Part shown: positions 16,335 through 24,422 of the stretch, one piece after another
Position numbering within the stretch: position 1 is the stretch's first letter
Layout: every line of letters starts with the position of its first letter
Assembly (NCBI RefSeq): GCF_030151385.1
Contig: NZ_JASLDS010000006.1
Coordinates: 1 to 44,163, forward strand
DNA length: 44,163 nucleotides
Reading direction: 5' to 3'
Source of the DNA: Soonwooa sp.
GTDB lineage: Bacteria; Bacteroidota; Bacteroidia; Flavobacteriales; Weeksellaceae
Notes under the pieces: generated by a model
Databases searched by the model: none
What the model was told of the DNA's origin: nothing
Seen by the model: the letters and a program-made list of their open reading frames with translations, nothing else
Program-made: the position numbers and the translations under genes

Positions 16335-16862
16335 TTAGTTCTGAACAAGCTCCAACAACAAGTCGCTGTAGGAAGATTTTTCAACTTGATTTAATTCAAT
16401 TTTGAAATAATCATAATAAAAATCGCATTGCTTTTTCAGTTCTTCGGTGCTGAATTCTTCGTTTTCGTCTATGGCTTCAACTTCGATAAAAGTTCCCAGA
16501 TTTTCCACTTTATCAAAATGAAATCTCACATTTTCGATGCCATAAATTTTTCTTTTTTTGTCGATAATCACTTTCACACCAAATTGATGCTCCAAGATTT
16601 TTCTCAAAGATTCATCCTTTTTGTGCTCGTAAAGCAGAATATCAGATTTCTTACTTCCCAAAACATCTTCCCTGCTGTAATCAATCAGTTTACTGTTCTT
16701 TCCATCGATTTCACGAAGTTTCAAACGACCTTCCGGAACATTAAAATAGGTGTCAACTTGATGGTCGGTTCCATAATCAATCGGGTTTAATTTTAAAAGC
16801 AAATCCTCGTATTTCTCGAGTGAATCTACCTTTGCTTTAAATTCAAAATTCTTTATTTTCAT
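16335..16862 (-). CDS. CYTH domain protein, class IV adenylate cyclase-like
   Basis: 175 residues, one CYTH (triphosphate tunnel) domain. The N-terminal signature NFEFKAKV fits the N-x-E-x-K-A-R/K variant of class IV members. Other tunnel residues are seen in VDTYFNVPEGRLKLREID, KKRKIYGIENVRFHFDKV and LGTFIEVEAIDE. CYTH proteins act on triphosphate ligands: cAMP synthesis, thiamine triphosphate hydrolysis or inorganic triphosphatase. I cannot say which applies. No operon link is obvious; 45 bases from the AraC gene and 59 from the next GNAT gene, all on the minus strand. Confidence 0.85.
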   Translation of the reverse strand: MKIKNFEFKAKVDSLEKYEDLLLKLNPIDYGTDHQVDTYFNVPEGRLKLREIDGKNSKLIDYSREDVLGSKKSDILLYEHKKDESLRKILEHQFGVKVIIDKKRKIYGIENVRFHFDKVENLGTFIEVEAIDENEEFSTEELKKQCDFYYDYFKIELNQVEKSSYSDLLLELVQN

Positions 16863-16921
16863 ATTATTTTTCGTCGTTTTTTTGTTTTAAATACATGAGT
16901 TTTATTTTGAAATTTAAAAAC

Positions 16922-17365
16922 TCAACTCAGGTCGATTGTAAATTTATTGTGGCTTAAATTAAAACCCAAATTCTCATAAATAGCGACGTTTTCAATTCTT
17001 TTTTTGTTGGTTGTTACTTCGATGCTCTTCAAATTATTTTGATGAGAATATTCTTTGATTTTATCAATCAGTTGTCTGCCAACGCCTTTTCCACGGCAAT
17101 TTTTATCGATATAAAATTCCTGAATTTCACCCACCAAACCACAATGATGCAACAAATTTTGAACATGAAAACTGATGAATCCAACTTTTTCGCCCTTCAA
17201 TTCTGCCGTTAAATAAAGATAATTTGGATTTTTGATATTTTCTATGAGAATTTCTCTAAAAGTTTCCTTGTCAAAAATTTCATTTTCGAGGTCGCACATC
17301 GAGTGATAAATAAAGTCGAAATCGTCAATCGTGGTTTTGTGAATATGCAGTTCTGAAGTGTTCAT
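16922..17365 (-). CDS. GNAT N-acetyltransferase
   Basis: 147 residues, single GNAT domain. The CoA-binding loop CRGKGVGRQLIDKIK follows the strand VGEIQEFYIDKN; later IENVAIYENLGF is the usual C-terminal helix-strand. The acceptor is not predictable. Repeat copy 2 of the CGCAAAGGCGC element lies between this gene's start and the end of the next GNAT gene, so it is probably transcribed apart from the three-gene set beyond. Confidence 0.88.
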   Translation of the reverse strand: MNTSELHIHKTTIDDFDFIYHSMCDLENEIFDKETFREILIENIKNPNYLYLTAELKGEKVGFISFHVQNLLHHCGLVGEIQEFYIDKNCRGKGVGRQLIDKIKEYSHQNNLKSIEVTTNKKRIENVAIYENLGFNLSHNKFTIDLS

Positions 17366-17462
17366 TTTGAAATTTTTTACAAGTTAGTGAACCTCTTGTC
17401 AATTTCTATTGTGTTTAAGTGATATTGAATATTTGATTTAAATTGTAACTGAAAAATATCAT

Positions 17463-17607
17463 CGCAAAGGCGCAATATTTCTACATTTTTCAGTGTAATG
17501 TTAAGGCGCAAAAAATCAAAGATTTTAATTTGGACGTCAAAAATTTATCGAAGATAAATCTTGCGCCTTAAAATAGTTTTTATTGTTCATGAAATCGCAC
17601 CTTTGCG
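17463..17607. repeat. Nested inverted-repeat element (CGCAAAGGCGC family), copy 2
   Basis: Same orientation and layout as the copy at 12861. Shared blocks include CAAAGGCGCAA, TTAAG(G/A)CGCAA, AATCAAAGATTTT, AGATAAATCTTGCGCCTTAA and CCTTTGCG. Outer and inner arms pair with each other. It fills the 266-base gap between two GNAT genes. Confidence 0.85.
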
Positions 17608-17631
17608 TTAAAAAAGCTATCCACAAATGTT

Positions 17632-18108
17632 TTAAAGTAATGTCTTAAACATCAAATTTTGTGGACCTTTTTTGCCTTCATAAATATTTCCAGAATCCGA
17701 ATAACCCGTTTTTAAATACAATTCGTATGCATTTTTATTGCGAATATTGACGCCAAAGACGATTTCGTTAGCTCTGGGAAAATGCGTTTTCACCCAATCT
17801 GGAAGCTGAAGCATAACAGATTTTGCAATTCCTTTTCCTTGAAATGCAGGATTTATTGACAAAGAACGCAACAAAACAGCATCTTTATTCGATGAATAGG
17901 TCAATCGCTCGTCCGAAAAATCCAAAGTAAAAAATCCAACCACTTTTCCATCAAACAAAATGCAATGATGAAAATGCTGATTGGTCATCATTTTCGGGTC
18001 GGTCAAAACTTGAGCAGGAATTCTTGAAAATTCCGCTTGTTCTTCGTCCAAATCGTACGCCATTAAATCGTTGAAATACAGAGGTTCGTAGGCAATTATT
18101 GTTGTCAT
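17632..18108 (-). CDS. GNAT N-acetyltransferase
   Basis: 158 residues, single GNAT domain with strand LRSLSINPAF and CoA loop QGKGIAKSVMLQLPDWV, then FGVNIRNKNAYELYLKTGY. The start codon directly abuts the stop of the upstream GNAT gene, so it is the last gene of a tight three-gene operon. Substrate unknown. Confidence 0.88.
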   Translation of the reverse strand: MTTIIAYEPLYFNDLMAYDLDEEQAEFSRIPAQVLTDPKMMTNQHFHHCILFDGKVVGFFTLDFSDERLTYSSNKDAVLLRSLSINPAFQGKGIAKSVMLQLPDWVKTHFPRANEIVFGVNIRNKNAYELYLKTGYSDSGNIYEGKKGPQNLMFKTLL

Positions 18109-18546
18109 TTAATTATTTTTTGTCCATTCCATCACTACATCTTTTTCGCCCGTTTCTTCATCCAAGGCTTCTTCAATCGTTTTGAAATCGTGTTTTTTGT
18201 AAAACTGAAAAGCTTGCAAATTTTTCTCGTAAACATTTAAAGTCAGCGAATTGTATTTCGATTTAATAAAATTCAACAATTGCGTACCAGCGCCTTTCGA
18301 CTGATGTTTTGGTGAAATAAATAAGGCTGCAATATGATTTTCGAGCATCGAAACAAAACCTAAAATTTCATGGCTATCATTTTCCGAAATCCATGTTTTA
18401 CTTGCTGGCAAATAGACGTTTTTCATTTCATCCACTTTGCTCGACCAGTATTCAGTTGTGATAAAGTCGTGCGCCTTGATGGATGCGTCCAACCAAATGC
18501 TTGTTAGTTCGTCAAAATCCTTTGTTGAGGCTTGAATAATTCTCAT
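18109..18546 (-). CDS. GNAT N-acetyltransferase, YiaC-like
   Basis: 145 residues. The order of motifs (IWLDASIKAHDFI, then WISENDSHEILGFVSMLE, CoA loop HQSKGAGTQLLNFI and NVYEKNLQAFQFYKKHDF) recalls Escherichia coli YiaC, a protein lysine acetyltransferase. Related in layout to the GNAT at 14341. It overlaps the upstream tandem-GNAT gene by four bases (ATGA) and abuts the downstream one, showing translational coupling. Confidence 0.88.
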   Translation of the reverse strand: MRIIQASTKDFDELTSIWLDASIKAHDFITTEYWSSKVDEMKNVYLPASKTWISENDSHEILGFVSMLENHIAALFISPKHQSKGAGTQLLNFIKSKYNSLTLNVYEKNLQAFQFYKKHDFKTIEEALDEETGEKDVVMEWTKNN

Positions 18547-19379
18547 AAATCTTTGGTCATTTCAAATTGGTTGATGTCGTTTTTTAAACCTTGATTTTCA
18601 AAGAATAATTTTAAACTTCCTCCCGTTTCATCAACATTATTAATTTGCATTTTTTCGCCGGCAATCTGGTTTTGAACTTCTTTTAAAAGCTGTTTTCCAA
18701 TTCCTATTCTTCTGAAATTAGGCGAAATCGCAATTTGATAAACTCGCTTGTTGGTTGGATTAAAGAAAATATAGCCCACCAATTTATCCTTTACAAAAGC
18801 ACCAAAAGCAGTTGGTTTTGCAGTATTCATGCTTTCGTTAGCGCTTTGCCAACTTGGCGAAATATCCCAAAACTCTTGCAACTCCTCCCAATTAATATCG
18901 TTTAGAACTTTGATTTCTGCAAAATTAGAATGCGCTTTCACATCTAAAATTCCGCTGAAACACAATAGTTTTCTATTGATTTTAAAACCATTTTTCTCGT
19001 AAGCTCGAATGGCAGGATGATTGTTTTCGATAACTTCTAAAACGAGTTGATTGGCGTTATTTTCAACAAAAAAATCTTGAATAAAATCGTACATTTCGCC
19101 GACCAAAGCTTTCCCACGATGCTCGGGAAGTACGCCCGTTCCAGCGTTGTACACTTTGGTTTTACCATTTTCATTTCGAACGCCGTGCATGATAAATGCA
19201 ATCATTTTATCATCCTCAAAAACACCGATTGACCAATCCAAGAGAATATTTTCGGAAGCAATTTTAGCTTGTAACAGCGCTTCATTAAGCTGAAAAGGCA
19301 CGATATAATCGGCGAAAGCTGCATTTATAGCGTTCAATAAATTGGGTGTATCGAGTGATGTTAATCGACGAATGTTCAT
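18543..19379 (-). CDS. Tandem-domain GNAT N-acetyltransferase
   Basis: 278 residues with two GNAT domains. The first (about 1-145) has a degenerate loop EHRGKALVGEMYDFI. The second (about 150-278) has the cleaner loop PNFRRIGIGKQLLKEVQ. In tandem GNATs usually only one domain is catalytic; here the second looks the better candidate. First gene of the coupled three-gene GNAT operon, 81 bases downstream of another GNAT gene. Confidence 0.88.
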   Translation of the reverse strand: MNIRRLTSLDTPNLLNAINAAFADYIVPFQLNEALLQAKIASENILLDWSIGVFEDDKMIAFIMHGVRNENGKTKVYNAGTGVLPEHRGKALVGEMYDFIQDFFVENNANQLVLEVIENNHPAIRAYEKNGFKINRKLLCFSGILDVKAHSNFAEIKVLNDINWEELQEFWDISPSWQSANESMNTAKPTAFGAFVKDKLVGYIFFNPTNKRVYQIAISPNFRRIGIGKQLLKEVQNQIAGEKMQINNVDETGGSLKLFFENQGLKNDINQFEMTKDL

Positions 19380-19460
19380 TTTTTTGTGATTTTGTTGAGA
19401 AATGTTCTTAATAGAATAGTCTCGAATTGTCTGCGCTTGTTACAAATGATTTTTGAAATC

Positions 19461-20369
19461 TTAGGTATGTGAAAGCAAATGAATTTTTAAAGGGTTATTC
19501 TCAAATTCCTTTGCTAAATCGGGAGAAACAAATAATTGTAAATCCTCGTCTTTATAGTTTCTAACTTGTAAATTTTGTGTGTTTTTAGGTGTAAATCCAA
19601 ACATGACTTCTTTAAAATTAAAATCAGAAAAAGCGTTTATCACATCGTCTAAATTAACTTCATTTTTTGAGAATATGTCAATAATAAATAAAGTTTCATC
19701 TTCCAATTGTGCTACAACAGCTGCATCCAAATCTTCGATATAATAAATTGAATCTTTAAAGCTCATTTCGGGATAAGCAAAGCAATAAAAGAATGTCAGA
19801 CTTTTATTTTTGGTCGGAAATTGAGAATTTGGAATTGCATTTTCGACAAGGTTTTCGAATAGTTTTAAATCTGTTTTATTGTCTAAATCGAGTTGTTTTC
19901 TTGAAAATTTTGAAATCGAATTATTCTTTTCAAAAATCAAAAAATGTTCGAATTCTGGAACCGCAACAAATCCGAATTTTGGATAGAAATCGAGAACCGT
20001 TTCACTAGCAAACAAGAAAATACCATCATTCTTTCCTTTAAAATCTTCAGAAATTCGTTCCACCAAATACCGACTCAAACCTTGATTTTGATAATCAACA
20101 TCCGTCATCACCGTTCCCAATTGCAATAAAGTTTTAGATTCATTTTTAAACAAACTCACGGTGGTATGCGAAACGATTTTGTCACCATCAAACAACGAAT
20201 ACAAAATACAGGTATCGTCCCAAAATCCCGATTGATAATAGTTTTCAAAATCAAAACCCCAAAATTCTTGCGTCATTCCGTTAAATTCCAAACGGCGTTT
20301 TTCGTCATTTTGGTAATTGATGTAAAGTGTATAATTTTTGTTGTTTAGGACTATGTTTTCTTGCTTCAT
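19461..20369 (-). CDS. GNAT N-acetyltransferase with long C-terminal extension
   Basis: 302 residues. The GNAT domain is in the N-terminal half: TLLQLGTVMTDVDYQNQGLS holds the strand and CoA loop, and FYPKFGFVAVPEFEHF the closing strand. The C-terminal ~150 residues hold a second alpha/beta region (IYYIEDLDAAVVAQLEDETL) that may be a degenerate GNAT-like or sterol-carrier-type domain; I cannot identify it. It lies seven bases downstream of the nucleotidyltransferase gene, so they are co-transcribed. Confidence 0.85.
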   Translation of the reverse strand: MKQENIVLNNKNYTLYINYQNDEKRRLEFNGMTQEFWGFDFENYYQSGFWDDTCILYSLFDGDKIVSHTTVSLFKNESKTLLQLGTVMTDVDYQNQGLSRYLVERISEDFKGKNDGIFLFASETVLDFYPKFGFVAVPEFEHFLIFEKNNSISKFSRKQLDLDNKTDLKLFENLVENAIPNSQFPTKNKSLTFFYCFAYPEMSFKDSIYYIEDLDAAVVAQLEDETLFIIDIFSKNEVNLDDVINAFSDFNFKEVMFGFTPKNTQNLQVRNYKDEDLQLFVSPDLAKEFENNPLKIHLLSHT

Positions 20370-20376
20370 TTTTTTG

Positions 20377-21237
20377 TTAAGATTTATTTTTCAAATCTTC
20401 GGTATATTTTCGAATATCGTTTTCCAGTTTTTGCGGATAAGAAAAGTTCAACTTTTGTGTGAGAAAATTCCCCATTTCGTGCACCAAATCCATCATTGCA
20501 AATAAGGCGTTCCAGTTTTCATCAATGTCGCTTCCTGAAAACGTTGCTTCGATTTTTTGCCACATTTCTTTAGATAAATATTGTTTGAAAAGTCGCCCAT
20601 GTTTATTTGTGGTGATATTCCAATCGTGCTGACTTGCGATGTAAAATTCGATTAAGGGTGTCAAATAATTCGTCCGAATCTCTCCAAACATAAATTTTGC
20701 GTAAAACAAATCATCTCTTTTCAAACATTTCGAAACATAAGTGGTGTCCCACCAAAAATCGTTTAGCAAAGTCTGAATTTGCGATTCCGTCGGTTTTTTA
20801 ATAATCGAAGCTTGATAACTTGGCTTTTTCAAATCTTTGGTCAACAAATCTTTATCAACCAAAACTTTGTAGCCGATATCCCAATCATAAGGCAATTCTT
20901 TTTGCTGAACTTCCTCAACAAAATTAGATTTGCTATACAATTTGAAATCGATTTTCACGCCATCTTCGTACAAAAGCATTTTCATGGCGTGCTTGCCATC
21001 AAAACAAGTTTCGTCCTCTTCAATCATCGCTATCGGATTACCAAAATTGTTGAGCCAAAGATTGTCTTTTATGTATTTTTCATTGTTCTTAAAAACAAGC
21101 TCGATGTCCAAATCGCTCAAATCATCCACTGGCGCCAAAGGATTCACCAACGAACTCGTCAACAAAACCGCTCGAACATCTTCATTATTTTCTGCCCAAT
21201 TGATGATGTTTTGTAATTTTTCGTCGCGAATTTTCAT
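20377..21237 (-). CDS. Aminoglycoside 6-adenylyltransferase (ANT(6)/AadS-like)
   Basis: 286 residues, the usual length for this family. The nucleotidyltransferase motif LLTSSLVNP...LSDLDIELVF supplies the paired metal-binding Asp residues, and DFKLYS the third. WWDTTYVSKCLKRDD, FMFGEIRTNYLTPLIEFYI and the C-terminal helical domain are typical of ANT(6) proteins such as AadS and AadE, which adenylate streptomycin at position 6. Note SSLVNP where many homologues have GSR.NP. It may confer streptomycin resistance, but chromosomal homologues can be silent. Eleven bases downstream of the GrpB-family gene, seven upstream of a GNAT gene. Confidence 0.87.
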   Translation of the reverse strand: MKIRDEKLQNIINWAENNEDVRAVLLTSSLVNPLAPVDDLSDLDIELVFKNNEKYIKDNLWLNNFGNPIAMIEEDETCFDGKHAMKMLLYEDGVKIDFKLYSKSNFVEEVQQKELPYDWDIGYKVLVDKDLLTKDLKKPSYQASIIKKPTESQIQTLLNDFWWDTTYVSKCLKRDDLFYAKFMFGEIRTNYLTPLIEFYIASQHDWNITTNKHGRLFKQYLSKEMWQKIEATFSGSDIDENWNALFAMMDLVHEMGNFLTQKLNFSYPQKLENDIRKYTEDLKNKS

Positions 21238-21248
21238 ATCAAGCTTTT

Positions 21249-21851
21249 TTATTTAGTTCGACTATTTTTATACCATTCCAGAGCAATTTTTTCGTGCTTT
21301 TTCAGAAATGCATCTTTTGCGTCGTTGTACTCGTTACCGTCTTTCCACTCATTTTTAACGAGTTTTTCCTTTAAGGTTTGGTACTCATTTTTTATACTTT
21401 CATTTGTTCGCAAATAATCGCGAAAAGCGATGTGTCGAAGCCAATCTTCGGAACCTTTTACAAAAGCATGAATGTGTGCTAAACGCAAATTGTGGTTGTG
21501 CAACTGCGCTGGGATTTCTTCATCCAATTTTACAATCGGCGCAATGTCCATTTCGTCTGTAGTTTGCTTAAACAGTACAAAAAATCTTCTTGTTGGCATA
21601 TCATGATTGTATTTTTCATAATAAACCACATTTGAAAGTTTCAATAGTTCTGGAATTTTATTCAAATCCTCGTCTGTTTCGACGCCCAACTGAATATCGA
21701 TAATTGGCTTCGCCGAAAGTCCGTCCACGGAAGTACTCCCGATATGGTCAATTTGTACAGGGAAATCGCCAAAAACGGATTTCAATTCTTGTTCAATAAC
21801 CCGAAACTGCTTTTTCCACAAAGGATTGTAAGGCTCAAACGGTAAAATCAT
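21249..21851 (-). CDS. GrpB family protein (UPF0157, nucleotidyltransferase fold)
   Basis: 200 residues from the ATG at 21851 (MILPFEPYNPLWKKQF). The frame is open up to 21923, but that extension reads through repeat copy C. The diagnostic segment is IDHIGSTSVDGLSAKPIIDI, a minimal nucleotidyltransferase motif. GrpB proteins are often found as C-terminal partners of CoaE or near resistance genes; activity is not established. Likely first gene of the run GrpB, ANT(6), GNAT. Confidence 0.87.
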   Translation of the reverse strand: MILPFEPYNPLWKKQFRVIEQELKSVFGDFPVQIDHIGSTSVDGLSAKPIIDIQLGVETDEDLNKIPELLKLSNVVYYEKYNHDMPTRRFFVLFKQTTDEMDIAPIVKLDEEIPAQLHNHNLRLAHIHAFVKGSEDWLRHIAFRDYLRTNESIKNEYQTLKEKLVKNEWKDGNEYNDAKDAFLKKHEKIALEWYKNSRTK

Positions 21852-21886
21852 TTTGTATAATGCTTGTTTATAATTATTTAGGCGGC

Positions 21887-22000
21887 ATTTCGGGCTATTC
21901 AGGGGTTTCGTCTTCAGAGCCAAAGCTTTTCCAAAGCTATTCTTCAGACCGCTCCTTTCAGTCGCGCCCTTACTATCCCGGCCGCAGATGGTGGATAATA
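21887..22000 (+). repeat. Dispersed GGGCGGC repeat, copy C
   Basis: Third copy, same orientation as A and B, beginning TTTAGGCGGCAT (one base different) and ending CCCGGCCGCAGATGGTGG. The central CGCTCGCTGCGCTCGCG of A and B is replaced by CGCTCCTTTCAGTCGCG. The inverted arms GGGCTATTCAGGG and CCCTTACTATCCC are identical in all three copies. Confidence 0.88.
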
Positions 22001-22038
22001 AAAAAGCAAGTCGCCAATAGCCGACCTGCTCTTTTTAT
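22000..22038. terminator. Bidirectional terminator-like hairpin
   Basis: AAAAAAGCAAGTCG pairs with CGACCTGCTCTTTTT, with A and T runs at the ends. It can serve minus-strand transcripts from the M3 peptidase gene. The remaining ~150 bases up to 22186 show nothing recognisable. Confidence 0.7.
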
Positions 22039-22186
22039 TTAGAATATTTTTTTTTAAATATCAATTTCAGCTAAAGTCTTTTTCTCTGTAAAGTGCGTCC
22101 GAGAAGTTTAAAAAAAGTTTTCGATACATTTTTTCTTCATCTCATTGCGAAAAAACTCGAACTGACGTTTCTTACAAAAACTAAGA

Positions 22187-24340
22187 TTATTTAATAAAAC
22201 CTCTCATTCTCAGCAAAGGTTTGATATCAGGATTTCTACCTGTAAAATCTCTAAAAGCTTGATTAAGGTCTACAGAATTACCAACAGATAAAATATACTT
22301 GCGGAATCTGTCTCCGTTTTCTCTAGTCAAACCACCATTGTCACGAATCCATTCCCAAGCGTCTGCATCCAAAGTTTCTGACCAGATATAAGCGTAATAA
22401 CCCGCCGAATATCCTCCGCCCCAAATATGAGCAAAATAAGGAGTATGGTATCTTGGTGGTACCGTTGATAACGTGAAACCATGCTGTAACAAGGACGCTT
22501 TTTCAAAATCTAAAACAGGTTTTAGGTCAGAATCACTTGACACTGTATGCCAATCCATATCCAAAATCGCTGCAGACACCAACTCCGTAGTCATATAACC
22601 TTGGTTGAAAGTCGCTGCTTTTTTAATCTTATCAACCAATGCTTGTGGAATTGGTTGTTTTGTCTCGTAATGGATTGCGTAATTTTTAAGAATTGCAGGA
22701 TCCAAAGCCCAATGTTCATTAATTTGAGATGGGAATTCTACAAAATCACGAGGCACATTAGTTCCCGAAAGTGATGGATATTTTTGACTCGCAAACATCC
22801 CGTGAATCGAATGTCCAAACTCATGGAACATCGTAGTCACATCATCGTAACTAATCAACGAAGGTTTTCCTGGCGCTGGTTTTTGATAATTAAAACAATT
22901 AACAATTACAGGCTTGGTTCCCATCATATAAGATTGTTCAACAAAATTACTCATCCAAGCACCTCCACTTTTGGAATCTCTTGTATAGAAATCCAAATAG
23001 TAAATCGCTAAAGATTTTCCATCGTGGTCAAAAACTTCGTAAGCAACAACATCTGGATGGTAAACCGGTAAATCTGTTCTTTTCTTAAAAGTGATACCAT
23101 AGAATTTTTCGGCAGCGTAGAAAACACCTTTTTCTAAAACCGTGCTAACCTCGAAGTAAGGTTTAATTTGATTTTCGTCAAGGTCGTATTTTTCTTTTCG
23201 AACTTGCTCTGCATAGAAATTCCAATCCCAAGGTTCCACTTTGAAACCGCCTTTTTGCTTATCAATTAAAGCCTGAATATCATTAGCTTCACCTCTTGCT
23301 TTTTCAACTGCAGGTTTTGCCAACTGATCCATTAATTTTTTAGCAGCTTCGGGCGTTTTTGCCATTTGATCTTGAAGCTTCCACTCTGCAAAATTTTTCT
23401 TACCGAGAATCTGTGCTTTTTGAAGTCTCAGTTTCGCCAGCTTTTCGATGGTTTCTCGCGTATCGTTGGCATCACCTTTTTCCGCTCTTCCCCACGAAGC
23501 CTTGAATAGTTTTTCCCGTGTTGCTCTATTTTTAAGATTTTGCAAGATTGGTTGTTGAGTTGTATTTTGTAATGCCAAAAGATATTTCCCAGCTTGCCCA
23601 GCAGCTTTTGCATCTGCCGCAGCAGCAGCAATTTCGTCAGCCGAAAGACCATCCAATTCTTTAACATCCGAAATTAAAACACCACCTTGCTTTCTAGCCT
23701 CCAACAATTTGTTAGAAAACTGTGTTGACAACGAAGCCAAATCTTGGTTAACTTGTTTTAACTCTTCCTTTTTCGCTGCCGAAAGATTAGCACCAGCGAT
23801 TTCAAAATTCTGTTTGTAATATTGTAATAGCTTTTTGCTTTCTGGATCTAGACCATCTTCTTTAATCGATTTTACCTTATTATAAAGGAATTCGTTAAGG
23901 TAGATTTTGTCAGAATGCGCTGCAAAAATTGGTGCATATTCTTCATCCAAAGCCTGAATCGTCGGATTGGTATTCGCACTACTTAAGTTGTAGAATACAA
24001 TCTGCGCACGTTTTAGAACTTCACCACTTTTTTCTAAAGCAACAATTGTATTTTCAAAAGTCGGAACTGCGCGATTGTTAGCAATCATATTAACTTCTTG
24101 CTCTTGTTGCTTTAATCCATAATCAAAAGCAGGTTTGAAGTCAGAATCTTTAATCTTGTCAAATTCTGGTGCTTCATATTGAAGTTTACTTTTTGTCATA
24201 AAAGGATTTCCTTTCATGCTATCATCAACATGGCTAGCAGCTTTAGGTGTTGATTCTTGAGTTTTAGTTGATTTCATTGTACTACAGGAAATATTGAAAG
24301 CCAAAGCAGCCATCAACAAACTAGTTGTTACTTTTTTCAT
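22187..24340 (-). CDS. M3 family metallopeptidase lipoprotein (oligopeptidase A / Dcp-like)
   Basis: 717 residues. A lipoprotein signal peptide ends in the lipobox AFNISC, so the mature protein starts at Cys and is membrane-anchored. The zinc motif HEFGHSIHG (His506, Glu507, His510) and the downstream Glu in RDFVEFPSQINEHW are those of M3 peptidases. The rest is helical and of the right length for peptidyl-dipeptidase Dcp or oligopeptidase A. It degrades short peptides at the periplasmic or outer membrane, fitting the protein-using lifestyle suggested by the S9 peptidase. Single gene. Confidence 0.92.
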   Translation of the reverse strand: MKKVTTSLLMAALAFNISCSTMKSTKTQESTPKAASHVDDSMKGNPFMTKSKLQYEAPEFDKIKDSDFKPAFDYGLKQQEQEVNMIANNRAVPTFENTIVALEKSGEVLKRAQIVFYNLSSANTNPTIQALDEEYAPIFAAHSDKIYLNEFLYNKVKSIKEDGLDPESKKLLQYYKQNFEIAGANLSAAKKEELKQVNQDLASLSTQFSNKLLEARKQGGVLISDVKELDGLSADEIAAAAADAKAAGQAGKYLLALQNTTQQPILQNLKNRATREKLFKASWGRAEKGDANDTRETIEKLAKLRLQKAQILGKKNFAEWKLQDQMAKTPEAAKKLMDQLAKPAVEKARGEANDIQALIDKQKGGFKVEPWDWNFYAEQVRKEKYDLDENQIKPYFEVSTVLEKGVFYAAEKFYGITFKKRTDLPVYHPDVVAYEVFDHDGKSLAIYYLDFYTRDSKSGGAWMSNFVEQSYMMGTKPVIVNCFNYQKPAPGKPSLISYDDVTTMFHEFGHSIHGMFASQKYPSLSGTNVPRDFVEFPSQINEHWALDPAILKNYAIHYETKQPIPQALVDKIKKAATFNQGYMTTELVSAAILDMDWHTVSSDSDLKPVLDFEKASLLQHGFTLSTVPPRYHTPYFAHIWGGGYSAGYYAYIWSETLDADAWEWIRDNGGLTRENGDRFRKYILSVGNSVDLNQAFRDFTGRNPDIKPLLRMRGFIK

Positions 24341-24422
24341 TATTGATTATTATTGAATATCTAAAGGTAATAAAAATGTACTAATAAAAGTCGATTGAAT
24401 TACCTAATGCAAATTTTGATTC

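Noticed and set aside
21852..21923. Longer N-terminus for the GrpB-family protein
   Set aside because: It is made of repeat copy C sequence; Met at 21851 begins the family sequence.
21860..22042. + strand open frame of 60 codons over repeat copy C
   Set aside because: Same reason: it is a by-product of the dispersed repeat, with no ribosome-binding or family signal.
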